From assembly GCA_039545355.1 (NCBI GenBank), contig BCJJ01000007.1:930001-994000 (forward strand): a stretch of DNA of 64,000 nt, given 5' to 3'. Both the position numbers and the translations under genes were made by a program. Each line of letters starts with the position of its first letter. The first letter of the stretch is position 1. A model generated the notes under the pieces. The model did not search any database and was not told the DNA's origin. It saw nothing but the letters and a program-made list of their open reading frames with translations. Below are positions 43,701-53,162 of this stretch, one piece after another. Source of the DNA: Trichosporon coremiiforme. Taxonomy: Eukaryota; Basidiomycota; Tremellomycetes; Trichosporonales; Trichosporonaceae.

Positions 43701-44214
43701 GCCAGGTGCAAGGAGTCTAATGCAGCCCCTAGGTGGCGTCAAGCGTCATGCAGCACCGCCGGACATCACGACAGGCGGCGTGGTGGGCGGCGACATGATG
43801 TTGAGTCCGTTTGGGCCGACGACAACAACGCCGACAGGAAGCACCTTCAGCCACGCCACGCACACGGACTGGACGATGTCATCTGGCAACGTCTCGACTG
43901 GCCCTTCGGCAACGCGCAGTCTGGGCGATCTCGGAAGTTCAGGCAGCGCCGACCGGCCGCGAGTGCAGTTGTACAATGACTTCGGGGCCATCGACAAGGC
44001 TTCGCGCTCGGCGCCGTCGCTGAGACCGAGCGACTCCAGCGCGAGCGACCGCGGCAACCGGCCAAGGAATCGCAGTAGACTTGCCCTCGAGACCACACAG
44101 GAGTCGGCCGAGCGCTCGGAGAAGGAGCAGTCGAGCTCCGGCGAAGAAGGCGGACGGGTACGCGGTCGCACGCTCTCGGGCGCGTTTGCGTGGCTTTCGC
44201 GCCGCGGTCAGTAG
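40717..44214 (+). CDS. Mucin-like single-pass membrane protein, Ser/Thr-rich
   Basis: Function not recognised; layout fits a cell-surface sensor or adhesin-type protein. The last exon alone is 1,004 codons from ATG 41200. Order: a Ser/Thr-rich stalk of about 250 residues, including five 18-bp repeats (SSSQ-type hexapeptide); one membrane helix, GVIVPAVVAPVLGVGVILLV; a Tyr-Gln-Arg-Arg stop-transfer (FWYQRRNRR); then a ~650-residue Ser-, Gly- and Arg-rich cytoplasmic region. The frame extends upstream through three short introns (the last of 36 nt, GTATCT...CGCAG) to ATG 40717, giving MVRRLWCAFIGCPGPIDKR and then GRLILSIPDITLWLDELLS. No signal peptide is visible at either start, which is odd for this topology. 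The stalk could also begin at an unseen 5' exon. Start 40717 is my best guess; the 3' end (TAG 44212-44214) is firm. Confidence 0.65.
41419..41508 (+). repeat. Five tandem 18-bp units in the Ser-rich stalk
   Basis: Consecutive 18-bp units of the form GCGTCCTCATCCCAGNNN (41419, 41437, 41455, 41473, 41491). Units 3 and 4 are identical and unit 2 has one T substitution. Each encodes a Ser-rich hexapeptide with SSQ. The repeat is in frame, so copy changes would only lengthen or shorten the stalk. Confidence 0.85.
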
Positions 44215-45133
44215 TCAGTCAAAACAATGTTTGCTACACATACTAGAATAATATGCACACCGTGTACACATTCCCAGTCTGCTCGGTGCCGATGGTTCAC
44301 AGCGGTATGTTTGAGATGCTGAAATACCCATTGATTCAGAAGGATTCTCACGATCAGACTTGGCGAAGGCAGTGCGGGACAGTGCGGAGCCACCCCAGTT
44401 CGCCAGATCCAACTGGCCGGCACCGCGCAAGACAAGGTCTTTTCCAGGTCGCCAGGTCGGCACCGCGCAAGACAAGGTACTCGATCCTATAGGTCCGCCA
44501 GGTCCGCCTTCAGAGACCTGCTCCGTGAATGTTACGGCTCGAACAATCGGGCATAATCGAGTGCGCGCTCCAGTTCACCGGCTGTGTCGGACGTCGTCGC
44601 CCATTCGCGACCGACATGCACCCGAGGATCAGGAACTATAGACAGACAGACCAGGCTGTGAATAACCGATGGAAGGCGACTGAAAGCATGACAGACGCGA
44701 AACAGAACCGGGGTTGGGGGGAAGCACAACACATGAGAGCACGTGAGCGGGATAAAGTTGGCTTTCCGCGGATCACGGCCGTGACTGCTTCAGTGCGGAG
44801 TACGTGGCGAGCTTGCTCAGCGTGTGCGACTGATATGATCCATACCACAGTGCGAGAATTTTGATTGCACAGGTGTTGATACTAAGGGGGCCGAAACAGG
44901 CTGCGGGTGACATTCACAGGCTAAACATCGCCGTAGCTGCCTGGCAACGCTGTTCATTACGCTGCGAGCGTACACAATGCACGCTCTGACGAAGCCCACG
45001 CCGAACGTCCTAGTGCGCTGCGATTGTGCACCAGGTGCCGACAGTAAACGGCGTCGTATCAACCGGCCGGCTGCGAGTTAAGTATAAGCGTCTAACTCGT
45101 ATCAGAGGCTATATCAATATGGTTTGAAGGTGA

Positions 45134-45195
45134 GGGGGGGGGGGGGGGGGGGGGGGGTGTGTGGAAAAGAGAAGGGGGGGGGGGGGGGGGGGGGG
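45134..45195. repeat. Two long poly-G runs (24 and 22 G) 16 bases apart
   Basis: Uninterrupted G runs at 45134-45157 and 45174-45195, separated by a purine-rich 16-nt spacer (TGTGTGGAAAAGAGAA). On one strand this makes a strong intramolecular G-quadruplex candidate. Length in the real genome is uncertain, because such runs are badly sequenced. Confidence 0.85.
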
Positions 45196-45645
45196 CGCTG
45201 TTGTGTACAAGGTAAGTTGCATGGAGTGGGCCATGGCCCAGACTGTCCATGCACAGGTGTGCAGAAACCCGCAGCAGGCGATCGAAAGCCAGTGTTGAGG
45301 TCTCGTTGTCATACCACGCGACATGACATGGAAGGAGGGCACGCGTCGGTGTGCCAGATCGAGCAGCCGGGACGCTCCCGGCAGTGCCGCCTTGCCGCCT
45401 CCCTCGGCATCGAGGACAAAGTATACCGATGACGCGCACGCGACATGTCAGCGTGCCTTGCTGACCATACTGTGTTGTTTCGGTGGGAACACAGAAATTT
45501 TGAGGACAACCCTCGGCCCGTTGACGTCTCACAGTTAGTCACCCACAACCCGCATCTGGCTTCAGCGAGCCGGGGTGTGCTAGATTCCAGGGGGCCGCGG
45601 CCGGATCGGGTATCTTGAGCTATTTCAGTCATTAAGTGGAGCGCG

Positions 45646-45783
45646 TCAGTCAACGAGAGCAACCAGGCGTCCATAGATCTTGGCGTGAAGCGAGTCGATG
45701 GCGTTGCGGATATCTGGAACGAGGGTCGCCGGCAGATTCTGTTCGGGGGAGTGTACGAGAGAACGGTCTGTTGTGAGCCACAT
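45646..45783 (-). CDS. Short frame, possibly a terminal exon or gene remnant
   Basis: A 45-codon frame from ATG 45783 to TGA at 45646-45648. It reads MWLTTDRSLVHSPEQNLPAT and later DIRNAIDSLHAKIYGRLVAL. The second half has a regular hydrophobic-charged pattern typical of a real amphipathic helix, unlike the chance frames around it. A splice acceptor-like AACCAG lies just upstream, so it could be the last exon of a gene whose other exons I cannot find, or a relic. No family recognised. Confidence 0.3.
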   Translation of the reverse strand: MWLTTDRSLVHSPEQNLPATLVPDIRNAIDSLHAKIYGRLVALVD

Positions 45784-48089
45784 AGGTCTGGTTTAACCAT
45801 GTGAGAAGGTACGAGAGGACCCCGGTGCTTCCTCAGCGCGTTTTCGGGAGCCCGGTGTTCTTATTGTGATATTACGAACATATCAAGGATAATTGCTTCC
45901 ATGTTATCCTGGCGGACCTGCCTTGCTGCGCTGATTTGCGGTGTAGCTCTGGACCTCTGGGAGCGCTGGAGATATATCGCCTGCATCGGCGGCTGTCCAC
46001 GCGAAAACTGCTGCGTCCTGGCCGTCCTGGGTTCCTGGGTGAAGGCCGAAAAAAAACAACGCGTGGGCATGACCGAGCCCAGCCCCGGCCCGGACGGCCA
46101 GGACAAGTAGGATACGCTACCTTCCCGATCCGTCCTTTGAATGGGATCTGCATCCTGTGTACATTGTCGGGGCACGGTGTATGGGTCAGGCTTGGCTCTT
46201 GAGGGACTTCTGATAATCGGTGAAATGGACACTGGCCTGACCCCAAAGCCTATCCGTCGTTTACTGGTATCAAGGTCCTTGCGATGCTAGCCTTGTGTCA
46301 CTTGCTGACGTCGAGGCTGCCGTGAACGAGCCTCAGACGGAACGGAACGCAGCAAATGACTCATGAGGAACGAGGCTGAGCGCTGGACAGTTGAGAGTTC
46401 AAAACACGAGGGAATAGGAACTGGGGCTTGCGTACGGTGGGACTGACAGCTGCATGTTGCACGGCGTGCGCCGGGCGCTGCGTTCCTGTTTGCGCGAGTG
46501 TCTTATAAGCGTTGCCGCTTCAGTCGAAGAGATGTCGCAAGACCCGCAGACGAAAATCTTGCAAGGTTTGAGGGACCCTCAGGACGTGCCTTGGGCCTGA
46601 CGGACCTGGCGGGGCCTGAGCCTGAGTGGACCTGACCTCTGACCCATTCCGCCGGGGCTCGGCCGCCTGCACGGCCGCCTGTCTCTCCACGGCTCTGGAC
46701 CACCGAGACTCGCGATCACGGGCGCACGGGCACCGGGACAGAGCGCGGAGCAGGGGCTAGGCGGGGATGAGGTTGAGACAGCGGAGGCAGCAGGCAGCAG
46801 GCGGCCGGCAGACGAGTGTCGGAGTAAGCCTGACCCCTTTTCGACTGGCTTACATTCCGTCATGATGAATCAGGACCGGATAACCCTCAACTTTTTTCAA
46901 CGAGAAGGCTTCTGGCAACAGTCTCAGGAGTGAGAGACGCTCTTCTGTGAAAAATCGAGGGCTACACCACAACCCGGTCGGGCCGGTCAACTCACTAGTA
47001 GCACGAACGGCCGCACACGCTGGTGTGTAATGATGACACATCGGTGTCAGTTCGTATGGACGGCCAGTGACGCGAGAGCACCTCGGATTTTCTTGCTTCG
47101 TCCTTAACGGCATCGGGGCGGGCTGGCGCTGGCGCTGGCGTTGACAGTACCCGTGGGCTTGTGACAGTCCTCTCAGTGGCTCTGGCGCTAAGTAATATGT
47201 CGTAACAGTGGCGCCTCGAGCGTGCGAGTGCGAGGGTTCGCACGTCGGTTTGGCTTGGTAGACATGAAGCCTTCAGTCATCGCCCAGTCATAGTTGACTG
47301 AATCTCATGAGCAAATAGGCGATATTAAAGTGGCTTCGCTGTGGCCGGGTGGCCGCCACGCACAGCCATGGCTGGCTAGGCCTGCTGCTGCGCCGCGGCG
47401 GTGTCCACGGTCCAAGCGGGCGTGCATTCGCGCATTCAGCAGTACTGGCCTACTGATACTCTTGGAGGAAGGGATTAGGATTGGCCCCAGGGCTGGCAGG
47501 GCAGGCAGGGGCAGCAAGCAAGTTCTCGACTCTGCTGGCTCCACTTTAGCGTTGTCCGTCTTGCGGTGGAGGTGCCGGCGATGTGCGATGCGGCCAGTGC
47601 GCCGATGCCTAGGACGCTTGGGGGTGTGTGCCGTGGCGTCTCAGTTCGAAAAGTTTGTCCTAAATTGTCCTGAGGACCAGGAAAAGAGGGTCTCTCGGTT
47701 CTAGAGAATCGCTATCAGCAGTCTCGAGCGTGGAGGGTTCGGGGTTGAGCCTGGCTGTCCGGGGATCTGGTACGTCCGGACGAAGAGCGCGCACGCTTCG
47801 GGGCGCAGGGAGCGCACGACTTGCAAAGGGGTGCAGCCAGCGGAAGCTTATTGCAGTTTGACCCTTTACATAAGTCTAGAACATTATCTCAGGGGGCGCA
47901 GGCATGATATCTGAGATGGCCCGGGTAGAGGTCGCAAAAAGGGGTCTTTGGGTTGTTTTTACCTTTTTCGGGACCCTGAGAATCCTGGATCAACGTTTCT
48001 ATCTGGAGCATGTGCACACCACCACCATACCACCGCCGACGCCGACGACGACACACGACGACGACGACCACAGTGGACATCGCTAGTTT

Positions 48090-48763
48090 CCGTCAACATC
48101 GCTTCGACCACACACCCGACCGGCGACCACCTGCCTAGGACAACTCTGACAGCCCTCGTTTTCTACACTAACCGTCACCGACTCCCACCCTCCCACTTCT
48201 TATTATTGCCTGTCTCCTGCTCACCATCTCCCCTCTCCTTGTTATCCTTCACCACAAGAGTCCGTGCTTGATCCTCCCTTTCGTCTTCCCTCGCCCCGAT
48301 TTAACCCCCACACCCGGTCTTTCTTCCCATCAGCCCCGTGTATAATCAACGACGACATCATCGCCTGACGCTTCCATCATCAGCACATCAGCACCCCCCT
48401 CAGTCTCACTCAGCTCCGCACTCTCGCACCAGCACCCGACCTCATACCCGACAACGTCACACACCTAGCGATCATACAACGATCAGGTAGGCGCAATCGG
48501 TAGCGACCTTGCCACTTCTACACACACTGCGCCTGCGACCCTACGACAGTCTCAACAGGACACGCCAGTCATTCCATTCATCAGAGTGATTGTCGCCTTC
48601 CCTCCAAAGCCTCCACTCATCTGATCACCGGATCATCCGTTCCATCGATCCCACCACGCCCACTACACGTCTGCACCACACGGGTCTACGTTTGCCGCCT
48701 TCTATCGACAGCCTACTTCACCTCATTTCTGTTCTGCAAGACGGCTAGTTCTACTGGTGTGTA
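48090..48763 (+). promoter_or_regulatory. Long C/T-rich promoter or leader of the RhoGEF gene
   Basis: About 670 bp of sequence strongly enriched in C and T and poor in G on the plus strand, with CACCACAC-, CCTCCC- and TCTCACTC-like words, directly before ATG 48764. This looks like a long promoter or 5' UTR and is the longest such tract in the window. Confidence 0.5.
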
Positions 48764-51760
48764 ATGTCCTTCTTTTCCAGTGACACGGCCTCCCTTGGCA
48801 CCTCGACCGAGAGAGCACCTAGCTCCCCCGCTCGCAGCACACTCCTTGTCTGTGCTCTCGACCTCTTTAGCAACAACCCTCATTATTCTCACTTTCATTC
48901 GACCATGCCCTCTTCCCCAAAAGCCCCAACGATGTCGAGGCAGCAGGCCCCGCCGCGCTCGTACTCTTTGGCTGCCGGCATCGCTGCAAAGCTCAGCCAT
49001 TCCACCAATGCCTCCCTCCCCGACCTCCCTCGCAAGTTGCCGTCGGGCATCGATACAAATTTCCTAACTCCCGTCTCGAGCGCCCACTCATCATCGACGA
49101 CCCCGGCCTTTGGTCCTTTCTCTGAGTCTGAAGCTTCCTTCTACACCAGCGCTTCGTCGGTTGACTCCTCGTGCGAGTCGTCAGACGGCCTCGCCAGCCC
49201 TTGGCCTAGGAGCCTCAGCGGTCCCGGTGGCAAAACCGTTTCACCCGCGCCCAGTGTCCTCCCCGTCGTCGTGCGACCAGACTCCCTGACTTCCTCAACA
49301 GACGAGGAGATGTCCACGCGATCAGCTTGGACGACTTCGCCAGTCCGTCGTCACTCTTCGAAGCGCTATGGCTGGTCCAAGCAGCCCTCCGAGGCTTACC
49401 CTGTGCCCGTCTCGCCCAATGCCAATGCAAGCCGGTACTCGGTTGCTTCCTGCCCGACTCCTAACTCGCACACTTCGGGACCGTCTATTCGCGTGTGCGA
49501 GTCCTCTCGCGGTGCTCCTCGACTCTCCTTCGTTAGAGACGGATTGGAGTCATCTCCGCAAAAATCGCATGCCTCCGAGTTTGGCGTCAAGATGATTTCC
49601 TCTCCGTTTTCGAAGGAGCCTTCCAGCTCGGGAGAGCCATCACCCACGGGTGCTCGCAAGCGCCGTCTCAATGCTCTTCGCGGGCTCGTTGCTAACCTCG
49701 ACTTTGCCCAACCCTGGAGCATCGTTGACCAGCCGCATAACGACGAGGCCGGCAAGTATGTCTGGGCTTGTCCCGGCGACCCCCCTCCCCAGCTCGAATT
49801 GTCTTTAGGGACCAAGTTCGACGGCAAGTTCGACGTCGAAGAGCCTACCCCCACCAGCCCTGACCCTGGCTCGCCCGTCGAGTCGGATACGGACTCGCAG
49901 TCTTGGGGTCACAACAAGTCGAAGGCTTTCAGCCGCTCGCTCATCTCGGTTGTTCACGACGATGAGGACGACCTTCATTCCAGCCAAGAGCGGTCCATCT
50001 CGCCTCCCTTCCCCCTGGTCGACCGACCCGCCAGCACTACGCCTCGCGCGGCTCCCAAGAAGCTTACCCCGTTGACGAGTGCATCTAGTACCCACCTCGT
50101 ACCGCCCAAGGCTTCCGCCTTGGTTCGCTCGACCTCTCGTCTCCGCAAATCAGCTTCTGCTCGTCAGGTCCGCGAGCCTCCTCAGCCTCCGCGCCAGCGC
50201 CAGGAGTCTTTCCACGTTCGTCACACGGGCTACACTAAGAGTACCCGGCCTGTGATGCCTCGCGTCGAGACCGGACGTACCTGGCGAGAAGCTCTCAACG
50301 ATAGCGACGTTTACCAGAATATCGTCTCCCAGGATGACGGAGAGAAGGAGGTCAAGCGGCAGGAGGTCATGTTTGAGTTTTGCGAGACCGAGCACGCTTT
50401 CGTGCGCTCATGCCGTGACGTTCTCCGCCTTTTCGCTCACCCTCTCAAAACTCCTGACGGAGTCTGGATGTCGGGCATTCCTACACACGCCTGTCAGCTG
50501 TTCGACCTGCTGGAGAAGCTCACAGACACCCACGACAAGTTCGCCCGGGCGCTGCATCGCCTTCCTCGCACGAATGGCACTGTGCAGGTTGGCCAGTTCG
50601 TGACTGCTATGCGCCCTTGGATTGAGATGCTCAGCTGTCATGAGCCCTACATCGCCGTCTTCCACCCCGTTTCGCAGTTCCTCGACGACGAGACGCGGAA
50701 CGAGATGAGCAACTATGGCGAGTTCCTCCGTATGCAGACTCGCAACCCTGCCATGGGCGCCATGGGCCTAACCAGCATGCTCCTCAAGCCCATTCAGCGA
50801 CTGACGAAGTATCCCTTGATGCTTCACCGCCTGCTCGACGCCACCCCGATGGGCCACTCCGACCACGACGCCGTCTCTGAGTTAATCGAAGCCACCGAGA
50901 CCGTTCTCTCACACCTTGAGACATGCAAGGCACGGGAGGACGAGTTCCAGCAGCTCGTGAGCATCCAGCAGCGTTGCGAGGGTCTGCCGCTCGACTTCAG
51001 GCTCGCGACTCGCGGCCGTCGCCTTTTGGGGCACGCCCAAGTCATCCGTGCGTACGCAAAGGATCCGGTGGCGCACCCCGGGGCTCACTTCACCCGGTCC
51101 CACACCTTGAAGAACATCCGCTCGTCGCTCCAGTCTGCTCTCGGCACGGCCAGCACTACCGACCTATCCGCCTACGCGGGGTTCACTTCGTCCGACACTT
51201 CGGAGATCAAGGAGCGCCCCAGCCGCCGGTCGACCCGTGACTCTACCACTACCACGTCCTCTGCTACGTCAGCCACCTCCTCGACCCAGTCGCTCGCATC
51301 CTCCTTACCCCGTCGCCCTCCCGTTTCGCGTGGGGCCTCGCTTCTCTCCACCGACGGAACAACCCCTCCTAACATGACTTCCATCCGCAAGGCTCGTCGT
51401 GACGACGTTTACACGATGTTGATATTCAACGATGTCATGCTCATCGCGCAGCCTATGGCCGACCGTGGAAACCTGTTCCGCTCCAAGAAGTCTGACCTGG
51501 CTCGCCTGCGCTTGGTCCCGGAGGCCGAGGGGGGGCTTGGCAGTGTTGACGACATGAAGATGCTGGTCGGGAACGGAACTGCCGAGCAGTTCGCCCTCAC
51601 TGTGCGAGGGCACCACGGAGCTGTCAACACGACGACGTACGCCCTGGTTCCTCCCACTTCTTCCTTATCGCGTAGAACGCAGCGAAGTGCCGCGATCGGA
51701 GGCGACGGGATCGCCACGGTGGACGATCTCGTCGAGACAATCGGGAGCATGACGCGTTGA
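48764..51760 (+). CDS. Rho guanine-nucleotide exchange factor (DH domain, PH-like C-terminus)
   Basis: Activates Rho-family GTPases in polarity or wall synthesis; which GTPase is unknown. A single exon of 998 codons. The N-terminal ~520 residues are disordered and Ser/Pro-rich (RSTLLVCALDLFSNN, PSGIDTNFLTPVSSAHSS). The DH domain spans about residues 528-720: RQEVMFEFCETEHAFVRSCR, then WMSGIPTHACQLFDLLEKL, and the family helix SMLLKPIQRLTKYPLMLHRL. A region after it (about 740-990) contains DDVYTMLIFNDVMLIAQP, as in a PH domain, broken by a Ser/Thr-rich insert (TTTTSSATSATSS). It may be called from ATG 48764 (MSFFSSDTASLG) or from an internal ATG at 48904 (MPSSPKAPTMS). The gene is long and intronless, unlike most genes here. 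Confidence 0.88.
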   Translation: MSFFSSDTASLGTSTERAPSSPARSTLLVCALDLFSNNPHYSHFHSTMPSSPKAPTMSRQQAPPRSYSLAAGIAAKLSHSTNASLPDLPRKLPSGIDTNFLTPVSSAHSSSTTPAFGPFSESEASFYTSASSVDSSCESSDGLASPWPRSLSGPGGKTVSPAPSVLPVVVRPDSLTSSTDEEMSTRSAWTTSPVRRHSSKRYGWSKQPSEAYPVPVSPNANASRYSVASCPTPNSHTSGPSIRVCESSRGAPRLSFVRDGLESSPQKSHASEFGVKMISSPFSKEPSSSGEPSPTGARKRRLNALRGLVANLDFAQPWSIVDQPHNDEAGKYVWACPGDPPPQLELSLGTKFDGKFDVEEPTPTSPDPGSPVESDTDSQSWGHNKSKAFSRSLISVVHDDEDDLHSSQERSISPPFPLVDRPASTTPRAAPKKLTPLTSASSTHLVPPKASALVRSTSRLRKSASARQVREPPQPPRQRQESFHVRHTGYTKSTRPVMPRVETGRTWREALNDSDVYQNIVSQDDGEKEVKRQEVMFEFCETEHAFVRSCRDVLRLFAHPLKTPDGVWMSGIPTHACQLFDLLEKLTDTHDKFARALHRLPRTNGTVQVGQFVTAMRPWIEMLSCHEPYIAVFHPVSQFLDDETRNEMSNYGEFLRMQTRNPAMGAMGLTSMLLKPIQRLTKYPLMLHRLLDATPMGHSDHDAVSELIEATETVLSHLETCKAREDEFQQLVSIQQRCEGLPLDFRLATRGRRLLGHAQVIRAYAKDPVAHPGAHFTRSHTLKNIRSSLQSALGTASTTDLSAYAGFTSSDTSEIKERPSRRSTRDSTTTTSSATSATSSTQSLASSLPRRPPVSRGASLLSTDGTTPPNMTSIRKARRDDVYTMLIFNDVMLIAQPMADRGNLFRSKKSDLARLRLVPEAEGGLGSVDDMKMLVGNGTAEQFALTVRGHHGAVNTTTYALVPPTSSLSRRTQRSAAIGGDGIATVDDLVETIGSMTR

Positions 51761-53162
51761 AGCTCTCAACTCCACAACCACAACCCAAACCCAGGTATAT
51801 TCTCCCACTGTTGTATAGCATAAAAAAAGTCCCAACAAACCGTGTTCTGTTCATCATCCTATCAAAAAGTAAAAGTAGAAGGGCGCTGGAACGTCATTGC
51901 ACGTCAAGGTGTTGTCGGCGGATGGTGTTGGATCAAGAATGCGTTTTGCAGGGGTCACCATCAGACTCGAATTGTATTGTGACTTATAAGATGATTGTAT
52001 GCATGAGTAGTCGCCTAGATCGAGGCGTTAACAAGCAAGCATCGATCGCGATCGATTCAAGACGCGGCTGTGTATGGTGCCAGGACATCTTGCGCAGATG
52101 CACGCGAGGGAGTGCTCGCCTTGCTTGGCTTGGCAACGGTGTGAGCGCGTGAGTGATGAGGGGTGTCATTGATCATTGAGCTGGTGCCGAGCGAGTGCAC
52201 ATGAAGGGGGCGGCTTGATGGCCCGGCCTGGCCTACCATGCCCTACGACGCCTTGCACGGGAGTGAGACTTACTGTGTGATGTGTTTTGATGTTAGGGTC
52301 TTGGTCTGGAATCGACACTGTAGCGATCACTGTTTGGCATGCGCTGTATAGGCACTGCGCTCTTGTAGCCTGTGGGTTGCGGGTTGCGGATCGCGGGTTG
52401 CATTTCTGCGGTTCGCGCGGCTTTCCGCGGGTTCTGCTCTTTGCTCTCTGCTCTTTGCTCTCTGCTCTTTGCTCTCTGCTCTCTGCTCTCTGCGGTCTGC
52501 GGTCTGCGGTCTGCGGTCTGCGGTCTGCGGGCTCTGCAACTCTTGTCATGTCGCCGTCTCGCGGGCCTGCGCGGCCTATGGTTAAACGCGCCTCCCCTGT
52601 CACCTGTTCTGCCGACGTCTTCCCTGCTTGTTCGCTCGCCTTGCCCGGCCACGCGTGCACTCCCCACTCCCGTGGTCGGTCGAGCATGCGACCTATTCCA
52701 GCATGCGCCCAGCATGGCCGTCTCGTTTGCGTGATTGCGTGCATGCATGTCCCTTGGGTAGGCGGACCGAGGTTAGACTGTAAACGCTGGGCTAGGCGAA
52801 ACGCCATACATACCCCGCAAGAGCAGCATGCCTCCACGCTAAAGGTCTCGCTCAGCCTACGCCAGGAACACTAAGGGGGCCAGGTCTTAGGGGCCACACA
52901 CGCTCTCATACACCATGCACCAAGCACCTACACCATACACATCTCGTACTCTCTCCAACGCTCAATTTGACTCCCGACCATATACCATTCTGTCACACCT
53001 CACCACGACAACGTACATCATCGACCCGGTGCTATCATTCCTTCATCCATTGCAGCTCGGCTCCATCCGCCTGTTCCACCCAGCATACATACCCAACTAC
53101 GCCGCCGCAACCTCCCCGTCTAGCGCATCGGCCGCAACCCTGCCTCCCCATCATTTCGAGCC
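51761..53162. other. 1.4-kb intergenic region, RhoGEF to the SH3 gene
   Basis: No supported gene. It contains a clean heptanucleotide repeat (52435-52532) and pyrimidine-rich sequence before the SH3 gene start. Minus-strand frames of 200 codons here are read through the repeat and are not genes. Confidence 0.45.
52435..52532. repeat. Heptanucleotide microsatellite, 14 units in two blocks
   Basis: Fourteen 7-bp units: eight of TGCTCTT/TGCTCTC (52435-52490), then five TGCGGTC and a final TGCGGGC (52491-52532). The first block alternates T and C endings for six units and then fixes on C. A change of unit sequence partway along suggests two successive expansions. It lies between genes. Confidence 0.9.

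Larger units (their letters stand above)
44215..48763. other. 4.5-kb gene-poor interval
   Basis: The largest gap in the window. Apart from a short minus-strand frame (45646-45783), two poly-G runs and a pyrimidine-rich leader before the RhoGEF gene, I found no supported gene. Open frames across it overlap on both strands and carry no motif. Composition varies, including a (GGCGCTGGCGCTGG)-like stretch near 47115-47145. Decayed transposon sequence is possible but not demonstrable by eye. Confidence 0.4.

Noticed and set aside
45092..45532. Minus-strand frames with long proline runs over the poly-G tracts
   Set aside because: The proline runs are only the poly-C reading of the G tracts, and the flanking residues have no motif. 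Real length of the tracts is uncertain, so frames across them mean nothing.
45901..46110. 69-codon plus-strand frame starting MLSWRTCLAALICGVALDLW
   Set aside because: The start resembles a signal peptide, but there is no spliced continuation or conserved pattern, and overlapping frames of the same size occur on the other strand.
52166..52874. Frames of about 200 codons on both strands over the 7-bp repeat
   Set aside because: A heptamer repeat keeps all frames open by chance. Residues repeat as a direct reading of the microsatellite.
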